Positions 1 through 6,092 are shown, counted from the first letter of the stretch. The stretch is DNA of 7,872 nucleotides from Hyphomicrobiales bacterium (GCA_900299065.1 OMIJ01000098.1:1-7872); one strand, 5' to 3'. Numbers and translations are program-made. Notes: generated by a model not told the origin, from the letters alone.

Positions 1-521
1 ATGTGTTTGCCTTTCTGGGTTTCTTTTATGATTTCACGGTTATTTTGAAACGCGAATTGGCCTGGATTCCCTTGTTTGGCTGGTATGTGTTGCGGGCCGA
101 TCTGATTGCAATCAATCGCAGTAAAGGTCATGCAGCGCTTAATGAAGCAAAATTAGGTGCTAAGAAGGCTTTTGAACATGGCCAGTCCTTGCTTATTTTT
201 CCTGAAGGAACGCGGCGTCCGGCTGGGGCAGAACCGAGTTATAAATTTGGGATTGCCCATATTTATAACGACAATCAGGTTCCCTGTTTGCCGATAGCAC
301 ATAATTCGGGATTGTTCTGGGCAAGGCGTTCTTTTATTCGGCGGCCGGGAAAAATCCTGGTGCAATTTCTGCCAGTGATTGAACCGGGTTTGGACCGCAA
401 TGCTTTTTTTGAACGGCTGAAGAGTGAATTGGAAACGGCCAGTAATGCCTTGATTGCTGAAACGCTTCAGTCCAATCCCGAATTACGATCTGTTCTGCCG
501 GAGAACTATTCTGCTGGGTGA
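1..521 (+). CDS. plsC: 1-acyl-sn-glycerol-3-phosphate acyltransferase (PlsC family), 5'-truncated by window edge
   Basis: Membrane-associated acyltransferase that, by family, transfers an acyl chain to the sn-2 position of lysophosphatidic acid to give phosphatidic acid for phospholipid synthesis. About 172 residues are visible. Numbering from the GTG codon at position 3, there is a KREL..IPLFGW block (16-27) followed by an INR (37-39), then the acyl-acceptor motif FPEGTR (66-71) and a VPCLPIA block (93-99). These match motifs II to IV of the family. The catalytic HX4D motif is not in the window. Bases 1-2 (AT) would complete a GAT codon at the place where its Asp is expected, so GTG at 3 is probably internal and not the start; this last point is inference. 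The gene ends tail-to-tail with tyrC, 21 nt away. The exact acyl substrate cannot be read from the sequence. Confidence 0.9.
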   Translation, partial: VFAFLGFFYDFTVILKRELAWIPLFGWYVLRADLIAINRSKGHAALNEAKLGAKKAFEHGQSLLIFPEGTRRPAGAEPSYKFGIAHIYNDNQVPCLPIAHNSGLFWARRSFIRRPGKILVQFLPVIEPGLDRNAFFERLKSELETASNALIAETLQSNPELRSVLPENYSAG

Positions 522-560
522 ATGTGCGAATAGATTTTGATTTTACTTCTGCACATTCAT
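518..560. terminator. Inverted repeat spanning the convergent plsC/tyrC 3' ends
   Basis: TGAATGTGC (519-527) is the perfect reverse complement of GCACATTCA (551-559), a 9-bp stem. A further GAA/TTC pairing (528-530 with 547-549) is possible past a one-base bulge, and G518-T560 could wobble. The left arm contains the plsC stop TGA (519-521). The tyrC stop (543-545) lies in the T-rich loop, and the right arm encodes the last residues of TyrC. No U-run follows the stem on either strand, so it is not a canonical intrinsic terminator. A bidirectional transcript end or a 3'-end stabiliser are both possible. Confidence 0.4.
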
Positions 561-1496
561 GTCACTGCGACCAAAATCGGCCTTCTGGGTTTCCTGACCA
601 ATTTCGATAATGCTACGACGTATGGCTCTGGTGCGTGTGAAGAGCTGAAAAAGGCCTTCACCATCATCCTTGCGGATCATCGCTTCGAGCGATTGCAGAT
701 CGGCATTGAAGCGCCCCAACATTTCAAGAACAGCGTCCTTATTGTTCAAAAACACATCGCGCCACATTGTGGGATCAGAGGCAGCAATACGGGTGAAATC
801 GCGAAAACCGCCGGCTGAGAATTTGATGACTTCAGATTTTGTCCCTTCTTCAAGTGCTGCGGCAGTGCCCACAATGTTGAAGGCGATCAAATGTGGCAGA
901 TGGCTGGTAATGGCAAGCACAAGATCATGATGTTCCGCTGTCATGATTTCGACATTGGAGCCAGCGGCCAGCCAGAGAGATTTTACGTTCTCAATCGCAT
1001 TTGTCGGCGAATTGGGAGCGGGTGTGATAATGCACCAGCGATTGACAAAGAGAGTGGCGAAGCCTGCATCGGGGCCTGAAAATTCAGTGCCAGCGACAGG
1101 ATGGGCCGGTATGAGATGCACACCCTCTGGCAGATAGGGCACTACTTTAGCAATGACGGAGGCTTTGACCGAGCCGACATCCGAAACAATCGCTCCCTTT
1201 TTAAGATGAGGGCCAATCTTTTGAGCCAAAGGCCCATTGGCGCCAACCGGTACACAGAGAATGACAAGATCTGCCTGTTCGACGGCTTTCTCTGGCTCGG
1301 CGATTATTTCATCGGCAATGCCCAATTCTTTTACGCGCGCGAGAACAGAAGGCGAGGAATCGCAAGCAATGAGGCTTTGCGCAATGCCTTTGTGTTTTGC
1401 AATACGGGCTAGGGACGAGCCAATCAGACCCAGGCCAATGATGGTGAGGCGGTTGAAGAGAGGTTGAGCCAGAGCCGGTCCCAGCTGATCAGCCAT
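543..1496 (-). CDS. tyrC: Prephenate/arogenate (cyclohexadienyl) dehydrogenase
   Basis: NAD(P)-dependent oxidative decarboxylation of prephenate to 4-hydroxyphenylpyruvate and/or arogenate to tyrosine; cytosolic. The 317-residue protein opens with a Rossmann motif GLGLIGSS (21-28). Asp46 at the end of the second strand is typical of NAD preference. DVGSVK (106-111) and PAHPVAGTEFSGP (130-142) follow. His132 and Glu138 fit the catalytic His and substrate-region Glu of the HPxAGTE motif known from the Aquifex enzyme, His199 fits SHLPH, and Arg236 lies in FTRIA. The length fits the monofunctional TyrA/TyrC family, with no fused mutase or ACT domain. The ATG at 1496 is preceded by AGGAG. It is the last gene of the operon, 9 nt behind hisC. 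The name tyrA would be an equally acceptable symbol. Preference for prephenate or arogenate cannot be decided by eye. Confidence 0.94.
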   Translation of the reverse strand: MADQLGPALAQPLFNRLTIIGLGLIGSSLARIAKHKGIAQSLIACDSSPSVLARVKELGIADEIIAEPEKAVEQADLVILCVPVGANGPLAQKIGPHLKKGAIVSDVGSVKASVIAKVVPYLPEGVHLIPAHPVAGTEFSGPDAGFATLFVNRWCIITPAPNSPTNAIENVKSLWLAAGSNVEIMTAEHHDLVLAITSHLPHLIAFNIVGTAAALEEGTKSEVIKFSAGGFRDFTRIAASDPTMWRDVFLNNKDAVLEMLGRFNADLQSLEAMIRKDDGEGLFQLFTRTRAIRRSIIEIGQETQKADFGRSDMNVQK

Positions 1497-1502
1497 GATC
1501 GG

Positions 1503-1508
1503 CTCCTA
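1503..1508 (-). promoter_or_regulatory. tyrC ribosome binding site overlapping the hisC stop codon
   Basis: On the minus strand the sequence TAGGAG contains both the hisC stop TAG (1508-1506) and an AGGAG Shine-Dalgarno (1507-1503), 6 nt before the tyrC ATG. Ribosomes ending hisC therefore finish on the tyrC binding site. This supports the chosen tyrC start and suggests translational coupling. Confidence 0.75.
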
Positions 1509-2612
1509 TTGTTTGACGAAATCGTGCAGAGCTTGGGCAACAAGTTTGGTCGATTCTTCTGTGCCAATAGTGATGCGCAGACAGTTTGGCAGTTTGTAAG
1601 AAGCGACATTGCGCACGATCAATCCTCGCTTTGTCAGGAATTGCTCTGCATCAACGGCTGTTTTGCCAGCTGTCGATGGAAAATGCACCAAAAGAAAATT
1701 AGCAACGCTTGGCGTATAGGTCAGCCCGGCTTTGCTGACCTCTTCACTCAAATAGGCGAGCCATTTCTCATTGTGATCGGCCGCCATAGCGACATGGTCG
1801 CCATCCTCAATGGCGGCAATGCCTGCCTCTAGCGCGGGACCGTTCACATTGAATGGTCCGCGGATGCGATTGAGAACATCTGCGACATGGTCGGGCACAT
1901 AGGCCCAGCCAAGACGAAGGTTAGCAAGGCCGTGAATTTTGGAGAATGTGCGCGTCATGACAACATTGTCATGTGATGTGACCAATTCCATTCCGGAGGA
2001 ATAATCATTGCGCCGGACATATTCGGCATAAGCGCCATCAATCACCAGCATCACATGGGCGGGGAGGTTGTCATGCAAACGCTTGATCTCGGCCATCGAG
2101 ACATAAGTGCCAGTGGGATTATTGGGATTGGCGATAAAGACCATACGAGTGCGATCGGTCACATGGGCGAGAATAGCATCTACATCAGCTTTGAGATTGG
2201 TTTCCGGCACAATGATTGGCTTGCCGCCAGCAGCGAGCACGGCAATCTCATAGACCAGAAAACCATGGGTTGTGAAAATGCCTTCATCATCGGGGCCAAT
2301 GTAGGCGGATGCCAGAAGATGCAGGAGATCATCGGAGCCGCATCCGCAGACGATACGGGCAGGATCGAGCCCATATTTTTTGGCAATGGCTTCGCGCAGA
2401 CGCGTGGAAGACCCATCAGGATAATCAGCCAGTTTGTCGGCGAGTGTGCGATAGGCGGCTATGGCTTTTTGCGAAGCGCCAAGAGGCGATTCATTGGACG
2501 AGAGTTTATAAATTTTTTCAACTCCCGGTGCTGAACTTTTGCCTGGTACATAGGCATGTATGTCCAAAATTCCGGGGCGCGGGATCGGGCGTGTTGTCTT
2601 TGCTTGTGTCAT
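1506..2612 (-). CDS. hisC: HisC-type PLP aminotransferase (histidinol-phosphate / aromatic aminotransferase)
   Basis: Fold-type I pyridoxal-phosphate aminotransferase of 368 residues, the usual HisC length. Visible family residues are the SSNESPLG block (38-45), YPDG (64-67), NPNNPTG (162-168), the cofactor Asp192 and Tyr195 in DGAYAEY, the Schiff-base Lys225 in TFSKIHGLA, Arg233 in LRLGW, and the C-terminal substrate-carboxylate Arg346 in LRITIG. HisC enzymes convert imidazole-acetol phosphate with glutamate to histidinol phosphate, and many paralogues also transaminate aromatic keto acids. The gene lies between chorismate mutase and tyrC with no other his gene present. I therefore infer a role in the last step to tyrosine, or in prephenate transamination, and it may be a second hisC copy. 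The ATG at 2612 has an AGAGAT upstream; the chorismate mutase stop is 33 nt upstream. Confidence 0.92.
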   Translation of the reverse strand: MTQAKTTRPIPRPGILDIHAYVPGKSSAPGVEKIYKLSSNESPLGASQKAIAAYRTLADKLADYPDGSSTRLREAIAKKYGLDPARIVCGCGSDDLLHLLASAYIGPDDEGIFTTHGFLVYEIAVLAAGGKPIIVPETNLKADVDAILAHVTDRTRMVFIANPNNPTGTYVSMAEIKRLHDNLPAHVMLVIDGAYAEYVRRNDYSSGMELVTSHDNVVMTRTFSKIHGLANLRLGWAYVPDHVADVLNRIRGPFNVNGPALEAGIAAIEDGDHVAMAADHNEKWLAYLSEEVSKAGLTYTPSVANFLLVHFPSTAGKTAVDAEQFLTKRGLIVRNVASYKLPNCLRITIGTEESTKLVAQALHDFVKQ

Positions 2613-2645
2613 GATTATCTCTGGATCGATCTGGGATGATGAGAT

Positions 2646-3542
2646 TTATTGATCTTTGATCTGGCTATGATCATAGCGTGCGGCATGGCTGCCAACCAAT
2701 TCAATGCGGGCATTGGCGGCGCCTGCTTTGCGAAGGGCTTGTCTGAGATCGTCTTCAGTTTTTGTTCCAGGCAGGGACAAAAGCAAAGACAGGCCAAAAT
2801 CTGTTGCGGCATTGCCAAGAATCTCCGCTTTCACTTGTCCCAATTGCGCAGGAATAGATTCGTGCCAGCGATCCAGAGTGACGGAATAGATCATGACATC
2901 GCGCGCCGCGGCTTCTGCCAATGGCAGGGAAATCACAAAGACAGGCATTCCGGCAGGATGATCGGGGCGTTCAATGAAAGGAACACGGGCAATGATTTTG
3001 GGGGCATTGGCAGATGTGAGCTTGCGCCACCATGCGCCCGCGCTCAAGCCGCCATCAATGCGCACCATGCCCAGATCACCTGAGGATTTTGCCACAGCAT
3101 CGATGACTGCCTGCGGACCCTGGTGCTGAATGAAGGGCACTGTGAAACCAAAATGAAAGCGCACAGAATCCCGCATAGAGGCATCGCCGCCGGCAATGTC
3201 CGCATGCACGCTATAATTGGCCTGCACATAAGTGAATGTGGCAATGATAATGCGCCAGATACTCTCGACAGTCTCAAGCGGCAAGAGGCCCTTATGCCGC
3301 TCGGCAATGCGGCGCATCATGTCGGCTTCGCGACCGGGACGAAAGGCCGAGCCGCCGCCCTGTCTTGCTTTGACAGCAATCAGCCGATCAATGATTTGGC
3401 TGCGGTCCATCAGTAATTGATGCATGCTTGCATCAATACGATCAATATCCACCCTCAATTGATTGAGGAAGGTGACGGGATCAATTTCGGTCTCAGTTTT
3501 GGACACAGCCGGTCTCGAATGAGAAAAGGATGGACATTTCAT
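2646..3542 (-). CDS. Chorismate mutase (AroQ class) with long C-terminal extension
   Basis: Rearranges chorismate to prephenate, the branch point to tyrosine and phenylalanine. Taking ATG at 3542, the product has 298 residues. Residues about 25-112 form an all-helical AroQ domain. By comparison with E. coli mutase, Arg30 (LRVDID), Arg47, Lys58 (AVK), Arg71-Glu72 (FRPGRE) and Gln107 (YVQ) fit active-site positions. Residues about 113-298 are an alpha/beta-looking extension with motifs such as GDLGMVRID, KIIARVPF and ELVGSHA. It recalls a degenerate prephenate-dehydratase or ligand-binding domain, but I see no dehydratase active-site motif. The start is uncertain. ATG at 3554, ATG at 3542 and GTG at 3506 are all open, none has a strong ribosome binding site, and the frame stays open to 3716, inside metX. 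I chose 3542 to avoid overlap; the conserved domain is unaffected. It is the first gene of the tyrosine operon. Confidence 0.88.
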   Translation of the reverse strand: MKCPSFSHSRPAVSKTETEIDPVTFLNQLRVDIDRIDASMHQLLMDRSQIIDRLIAVKARQGGGSAFRPGREADMMRRIAERHKGLLPLETVESIWRIIIATFTYVQANYSVHADIAGGDASMRDSVRFHFGFTVPFIQHQGPQAVIDAVAKSSGDLGMVRIDGGLSAGAWWRKLTSANAPKIIARVPFIERPDHPAGMPVFVISLPLAEAAARDVMIYSVTLDRWHESIPAQLGQVKAEILGNAATDFGLSLLLSLPGTKTEDDLRQALRKAGAANARIELVGSHAARYDHSQIKDQ

Positions 3543-3613
3543 AAGGTCAGGCATTCGTCTTGGCAAAGGAAACCCGCGGCGCGTCTTGCTGGCTTGCCGA
3601 TCCGGCCAAGAGA

Positions 3614-3643
3614 CTTGACTTGCAAGGCCGTGGCCGACTAAAT
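3614..3643 (+). promoter_or_regulatory. Candidate sigma-70-type promoter for metX
   Basis: CTTGAC at 3614-3619 and CTAAAT at 3638-3643 are separated by 18 nt (17 nt if the -35 is read as TTGACT, 3615-3620). They match the alphaproteobacterial consensus CTTGAC/CTATAT at 6/6 and 5/6. Transcription would begin near 3650, leaving a leader of only about 25 nt. An 8-bp palindrome CTTGCAAG (3619-3626) overlaps the -35, and GGCC occurs three times between 3604 and 3635. Both could be operator parts, but no regulator is identified. No comparable promoter was found for the divergent chorismate mutase gene. Confidence 0.6.
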
Positions 3644-3655
3644 AACAAACAAGAC

Positions 3656-3671
3656 GTTCGAAAGATCGAAC
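3656..3671 (+). promoter_or_regulatory. Hairpin in the metX leader
   Basis: GTTCGA (3656-3661) and TCGAAC (3666-3671) form a perfect 6-bp stem with the tetraloop AAGA, ending 3 nt before the metX ATG at 3675. No ordinary Shine-Dalgarno is present; the only weak candidate, the AAGA, sits in the loop. It could be an mRNA structure limiting ribosome access, or a DNA operator about +6 to +21 from the inferred transcription start. Function is inferred only. Confidence 0.5.
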
Positions 3672-3674
3672 AAA

Positions 3675-4892
3675 ATGACCGATGGGGCCAGAGTGACGGC
3701 GCAAATCTCTGCACACAACGGACTATCTGTGGCTCAGGGTGAGGTCGAATCCCCCCATAGCCTGATTGTGCGGTTTTCGCAGACCGAACCTCTGGTCATG
3801 GATTCTGGGGTTGCGCTGGCGCCGCTCTCGATAGCCTATCAGACTTATGGCCAGCTTAATGCGGATAAGTCCAATGCCGTGCTTATTTGCCATGCCCTGA
3901 CGGGTGATCAGCATGTGGCCAATGTTCATCCCATCACGGGCAAGCCGGGTTGGTGGGATACTATGGTGGGGCCGGGAAAGCCGATTGATACAGACCGGTT
4001 CTTTGTCATTTGTTCTAATGTCGTTGGCGGATGCATGGGCACCACGGGCCCGGCTTCACTCAATCCCGCCACTGGCCAGCCCTATGGGCTTGATCTGCCC
4101 GTTGTCACCATTCGCGATATGGTGAGGGCACAGGCCAAGCTTGTCGATTATCTAGGAATAGATGAATTATTCTGTGTTGCCGGTGGCTCCATGGGCGGCA
4201 TGCAGGTCTTGCAATGGGCCGCTCTTTTTCCCCAACGTGTCTTTTCTGCCATGCCGATTGCGGCTGGCGCGCGTCATTCTTCGCAGAATATTGCGTTTCA
4301 TGAAGTGGGGCGTCAGGCGATCATGGCTGATCCTGATTGGGAGGGCGGACGCTATTTCAATTCAGGCAAGCGGCCTGTCAAAGGATTGGCTGTGGCCCGC
4401 ATGGCGGCGCATATCACTTATATGTCCGATGAAGCGCTGCATCATAAGTTTGGGCGCAAATTGCAGGATCGTTCTGCACCGACCTTTTCTTTTGATGCTG
4501 ATTTCCAGATCGAATCCTATCTGCGCCATCAAGGATCGAGTTTCGTTGAGCGCTTTGATGCCAATTCCTATCTCTATGTCACGCGGGCGATGGATTATTT
4601 CGATCTTGCTGCGGATTATGGTGGGTCTTTGGCGCAGGCTTTTCGTGGCACGCGGACGCGCTTTTGTGTTGTGTCTTTCTCATCCGACTGGCTGTTCCCC
4701 ACTTCGGATTCACGCGCCATTGTCCATGCCTTGAATGCCAATGGTGCATCCGTATCCTTTGTCGATATAGAGACAGATAAAGGACATGATGCCTTTTTGC
4801 TTGATCTGCCGGAATTCTTTGCCACCAGCCGCGGCTTTATTGATGCTGCAGCCAAAGCACGCGGCCTGCCGCCAGGCAAGGGTATGCCATGA
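3675..4892 (+). CDS. metX: Homoserine O-acyltransferase (MetX family)
   Basis: Alpha/beta-hydrolase-fold enzyme that acylates homoserine (acetyl-CoA in the classical family; some members use succinyl-CoA), committing it to methionine. The 405-residue product contains the oxyanion-region block CHALTGDQH (72-80), the nucleophile elbow GGSMGG with Ser172, and the acid Asp338 in SDWLFP. His371 in DKGHDAFLL completes the Ser-Asp-His triad. GPASLNP (125-131) and the long RDMVRAQ helix are also typical. Length and motif order are normal for MetX. ATG at 3675 fits the promoter and leader; about 28 poorly conserved residues precede the recognisable domain, so a later GTG near 3729 is possible but less likely. 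It overlaps metW by 4 nt. The acyl donor cannot be settled from sequence alone by eye. Confidence 0.95.
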   Translation: MTDGARVTAQISAHNGLSVAQGEVESPHSLIVRFSQTEPLVMDSGVALAPLSIAYQTYGQLNADKSNAVLICHALTGDQHVANVHPITGKPGWWDTMVGPGKPIDTDRFFVICSNVVGGCMGTTGPASLNPATGQPYGLDLPVVTIRDMVRAQAKLVDYLGIDELFCVAGGSMGGMQVLQWAALFPQRVFSAMPIAAGARHSSQNIAFHEVGRQAIMADPDWEGGRYFNSGKRPVKGLAVARMAAHITYMSDEALHHKFGRKLQDRSAPTFSFDADFQIESYLRHQGSSFVERFDANSYLYVTRAMDYFDLAADYGGSLAQAFRGTRTRFCVVSFSSDWLFPTSDSRAIVHALNANGASVSFVDIETDKGHDAFLLDLPEFFATSRGFIDAAAKARGLPPGKGMP

Positions 4893-5536
4893 GTGACATG
4901 AGATCATTAGCGAGCCCAAATATTCGCGCCGATGCGCGTGTCGATTTGTTGGTGATCGCCAATATGGTGCAGTCCGGCTCGCGCGTGCTGGATGTGGGAT
5001 GCGGCGATGGCACATTGCTGCGTTTGTTAAGCGAGACACGCAATGTCGATGCGCGTGGCATGGAATTGTCGCAAAAGGGTGTCAATGATTGTGTAGCCAA
5101 AGGATTATCCGTTATTCAAGGCAATGCGGATTTGGATCTGGCCGATTATCCCGATGATGCCTTTGATTATGTCATTCTCTCGCAGACCTTGCAGGCGACT
5201 TATCATCCCCGTCGTGTACTCGAACATATGTTGCGTATCGGCAAATATGCGATCGTCTCATTTCCCAATTTTGGCCATTGGCGTATCCGGACACAATTAA
5301 TGTTTAAGGGCCGCATGCCTGTGACAGAGAATCTGTCTTATGCCTGGTATGATACGCCCAATATTCACTTCTGCACGATCCGTGATTTTGTTGCTATGTC
5401 GGAAGACATAGGTGCAGGAATTGAGCGCGGCGTTGCCCTTAATCGTTGGGGATTACCAATTCGATTTGAAGCCCCCTGGTGGGTGTGGAATCTGTTTGGT
5501 GAACAGGGGGTATTTTTACTGCGTCGCAAATCCTGA
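4889..5536 (+). CDS. metW: Methionine biosynthesis protein MetW (SAM-fold methyltransferase-like)
   Basis: Class I methyltransferase fold of 215 residues, usual for MetW. The SAM-binding motif I VLDVGCGDG lies at 33-41, and an acidic residue (Glu59, GMEL) closes the second strand. LSQTLQ (98-103) and the MetW-typical FPNFGHW (125-131) follow, with a conserved aromatic C-terminus. MetW genes nearly always accompany metX in proteobacteria. From memory, work in Pseudomonas reports that MetW modulates MetX activity; that it does so here is inference. The start ATG shares ATGA (4889-4892) with the metX stop, and AAGGG (4878-4882) lies 6 nt upstream inside metX, so translation is probably coupled. 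It converges on ppa with only 11 nt between the stop codons. Confidence 0.94.
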   Translation: MSDMRSLASPNIRADARVDLLVIANMVQSGSRVLDVGCGDGTLLRLLSETRNVDARGMELSQKGVNDCVAKGLSVIQGNADLDLADYPDDAFDYVILSQTLQATYHPRRVLEHMLRIGKYAIVSFPNFGHWRIRTQLMFKGRMPVTENLSYAWYDTPNIHFCTIRDFVAMSEDIGAGIERGVALNRWGLPIRFEAPWWVWNLFGEQGVFLLRRKS

Positions 5537-5556
5537 CCAGAGAAGATTCAGGATTT
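5528..5556. terminator. Terminator-like inverted repeat between convergent metW and ppa
   Basis: AAATCCTGA (5528-5536) is the perfect reverse complement of TCAGGATTT (5548-5556), giving a 9-bp stem with an 11-nt loop. The metW stop TGA (5534-5536) and the ppa stop (5548-5550 read on the minus strand) sit opposite each other at the loop end of the stem. A/T at the stem base gives only three T residues on either strand, so it is a weak but symmetrical candidate for a bidirectional terminator. Confidence 0.5.
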
Positions 5557-6081
5557 GGATTTGGCGCGCTCAATGCCTTCCGTTACCAATTTGTGAGCCT
5601 CATCGGCATTGCCCCAGCGCACAACCTTGACCCATTTGCCGGGTTCGAGATCCTTATAATGCTGGAAGAAATGCTCAATCTGTTTGATCGTGATTTCGGG
5701 CAAATCGGTATAGGTCTTCACATTTTCGTAACGCTTGGTCAGTTTTGAAGAGGGAACGGCGATCAGCTTTTCATCGCCACCAGCTTCATCTTCCATCAAT
5801 AGCACGCCAACAATTCGGCAGCTCATCACAGCGCCAGGAATAATCGCGCGTGTATTAGCGACGATTACATCACAGGGATCTCCATCGCCAGAAAGTGTAT
5901 GGGGGATGAAGCCATAATTACCGGGATAACGCATGGAGGTGTAGAGAAAGCGATCAACAACCAGAGCGCCGCTGTCTTTATCGAGTTCATATTTGATGGG
6001 CTCGCCCCCAATCGGCACTTCGATGATGACATTGACTTCATGCGGGGGATTTTTGCCAATTGCGATTGCGTCAATATTCAT
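5548..6081 (-). CDS. ppa: Inorganic pyrophosphatase (family I, soluble)
   Basis: Hydrolyses pyrophosphate to phosphate in the cytoplasm, using several Mg2+ ions and pulling biosynthetic reactions forward. The 177 residues match the E. coli-type enzyme in length. The active-site set is complete with a one-residue offset from E. coli: Glu21, Lys30, Arg44, Tyr56, Asp66, Asp68 and Asp71 in the signature DGDPCD (66-71), Asp98, Asp103, Lys105, Tyr142 and Lys143. The ATG at 6081 is supported by a strong ribosome binding site. The gene follows the GNAT gene on the same strand after 38 nt and may be co-transcribed with it. That short spacer holds three CTGGC repeats but no clear promoter; one could lie within the acetyltransferase gene. 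Confidence 0.97.
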   Translation of the reverse strand: MNIDAIAIGKNPPHEVNVIIEVPIGGEPIKYELDKDSGALVVDRFLYTSMRYPGNYGFIPHTLSGDGDPCDVIVANTRAIIPGAVMSCRIVGVLLMEDEAGGDEKLIAVPSSKLTKRYENVKTYTDLPEITIKQIEHFFQHYKDLEPGKWVKVVRWGNADEAHKLVTEGIERAKSKS

Positions 6082-6086
6082 GCTGT

Positions 6087-6092
6087 TCTCCT
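6087..6092 (-). promoter_or_regulatory. Strong ribosome binding site of ppa
   Basis: AGGAGA on the minus strand, 5 nt before the ppa ATG. It is one of the clearest ribosome binding sites in the window, fitting a highly expressed housekeeping gene, and it fixes the start. Confidence 0.8.

Noticed and set aside
3..5. GTG as the start of plsC
   Set aside because: The protein would lack the catalytic HX4D motif. The preceding bases AT fit the last two bases of its Asp codon, so the gene begins before the window.
1484..1493. Perfect 10-bp palindrome GCTGATCAGC just inside tyrC
   Set aside because: It encodes ordinary N-terminal residues of TyrC and has no partner site. Short palindromes like this occur by chance in several kilobases.
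2055..2534. A 159-codon open frame on the + strand
   Set aside because: It lies wholly antisense to hisC, which has all family motifs. The translation shows no domain, and long antisense frames are expected opposite coding DNA.
2617..2645. Possible hairpin ATCTC/GAGAT in the chorismate mutase-hisC gap
   Set aside because: Only 5 bp around a 19-nt loop and no T-tract; too weak to call a terminator or attenuator.
4162..4734. A 190-codon open frame on the + strand in another frame
   Set aside because: Entirely within metX, whose catalytic triad spans the same region; the alternative translation resembles no domain I know.
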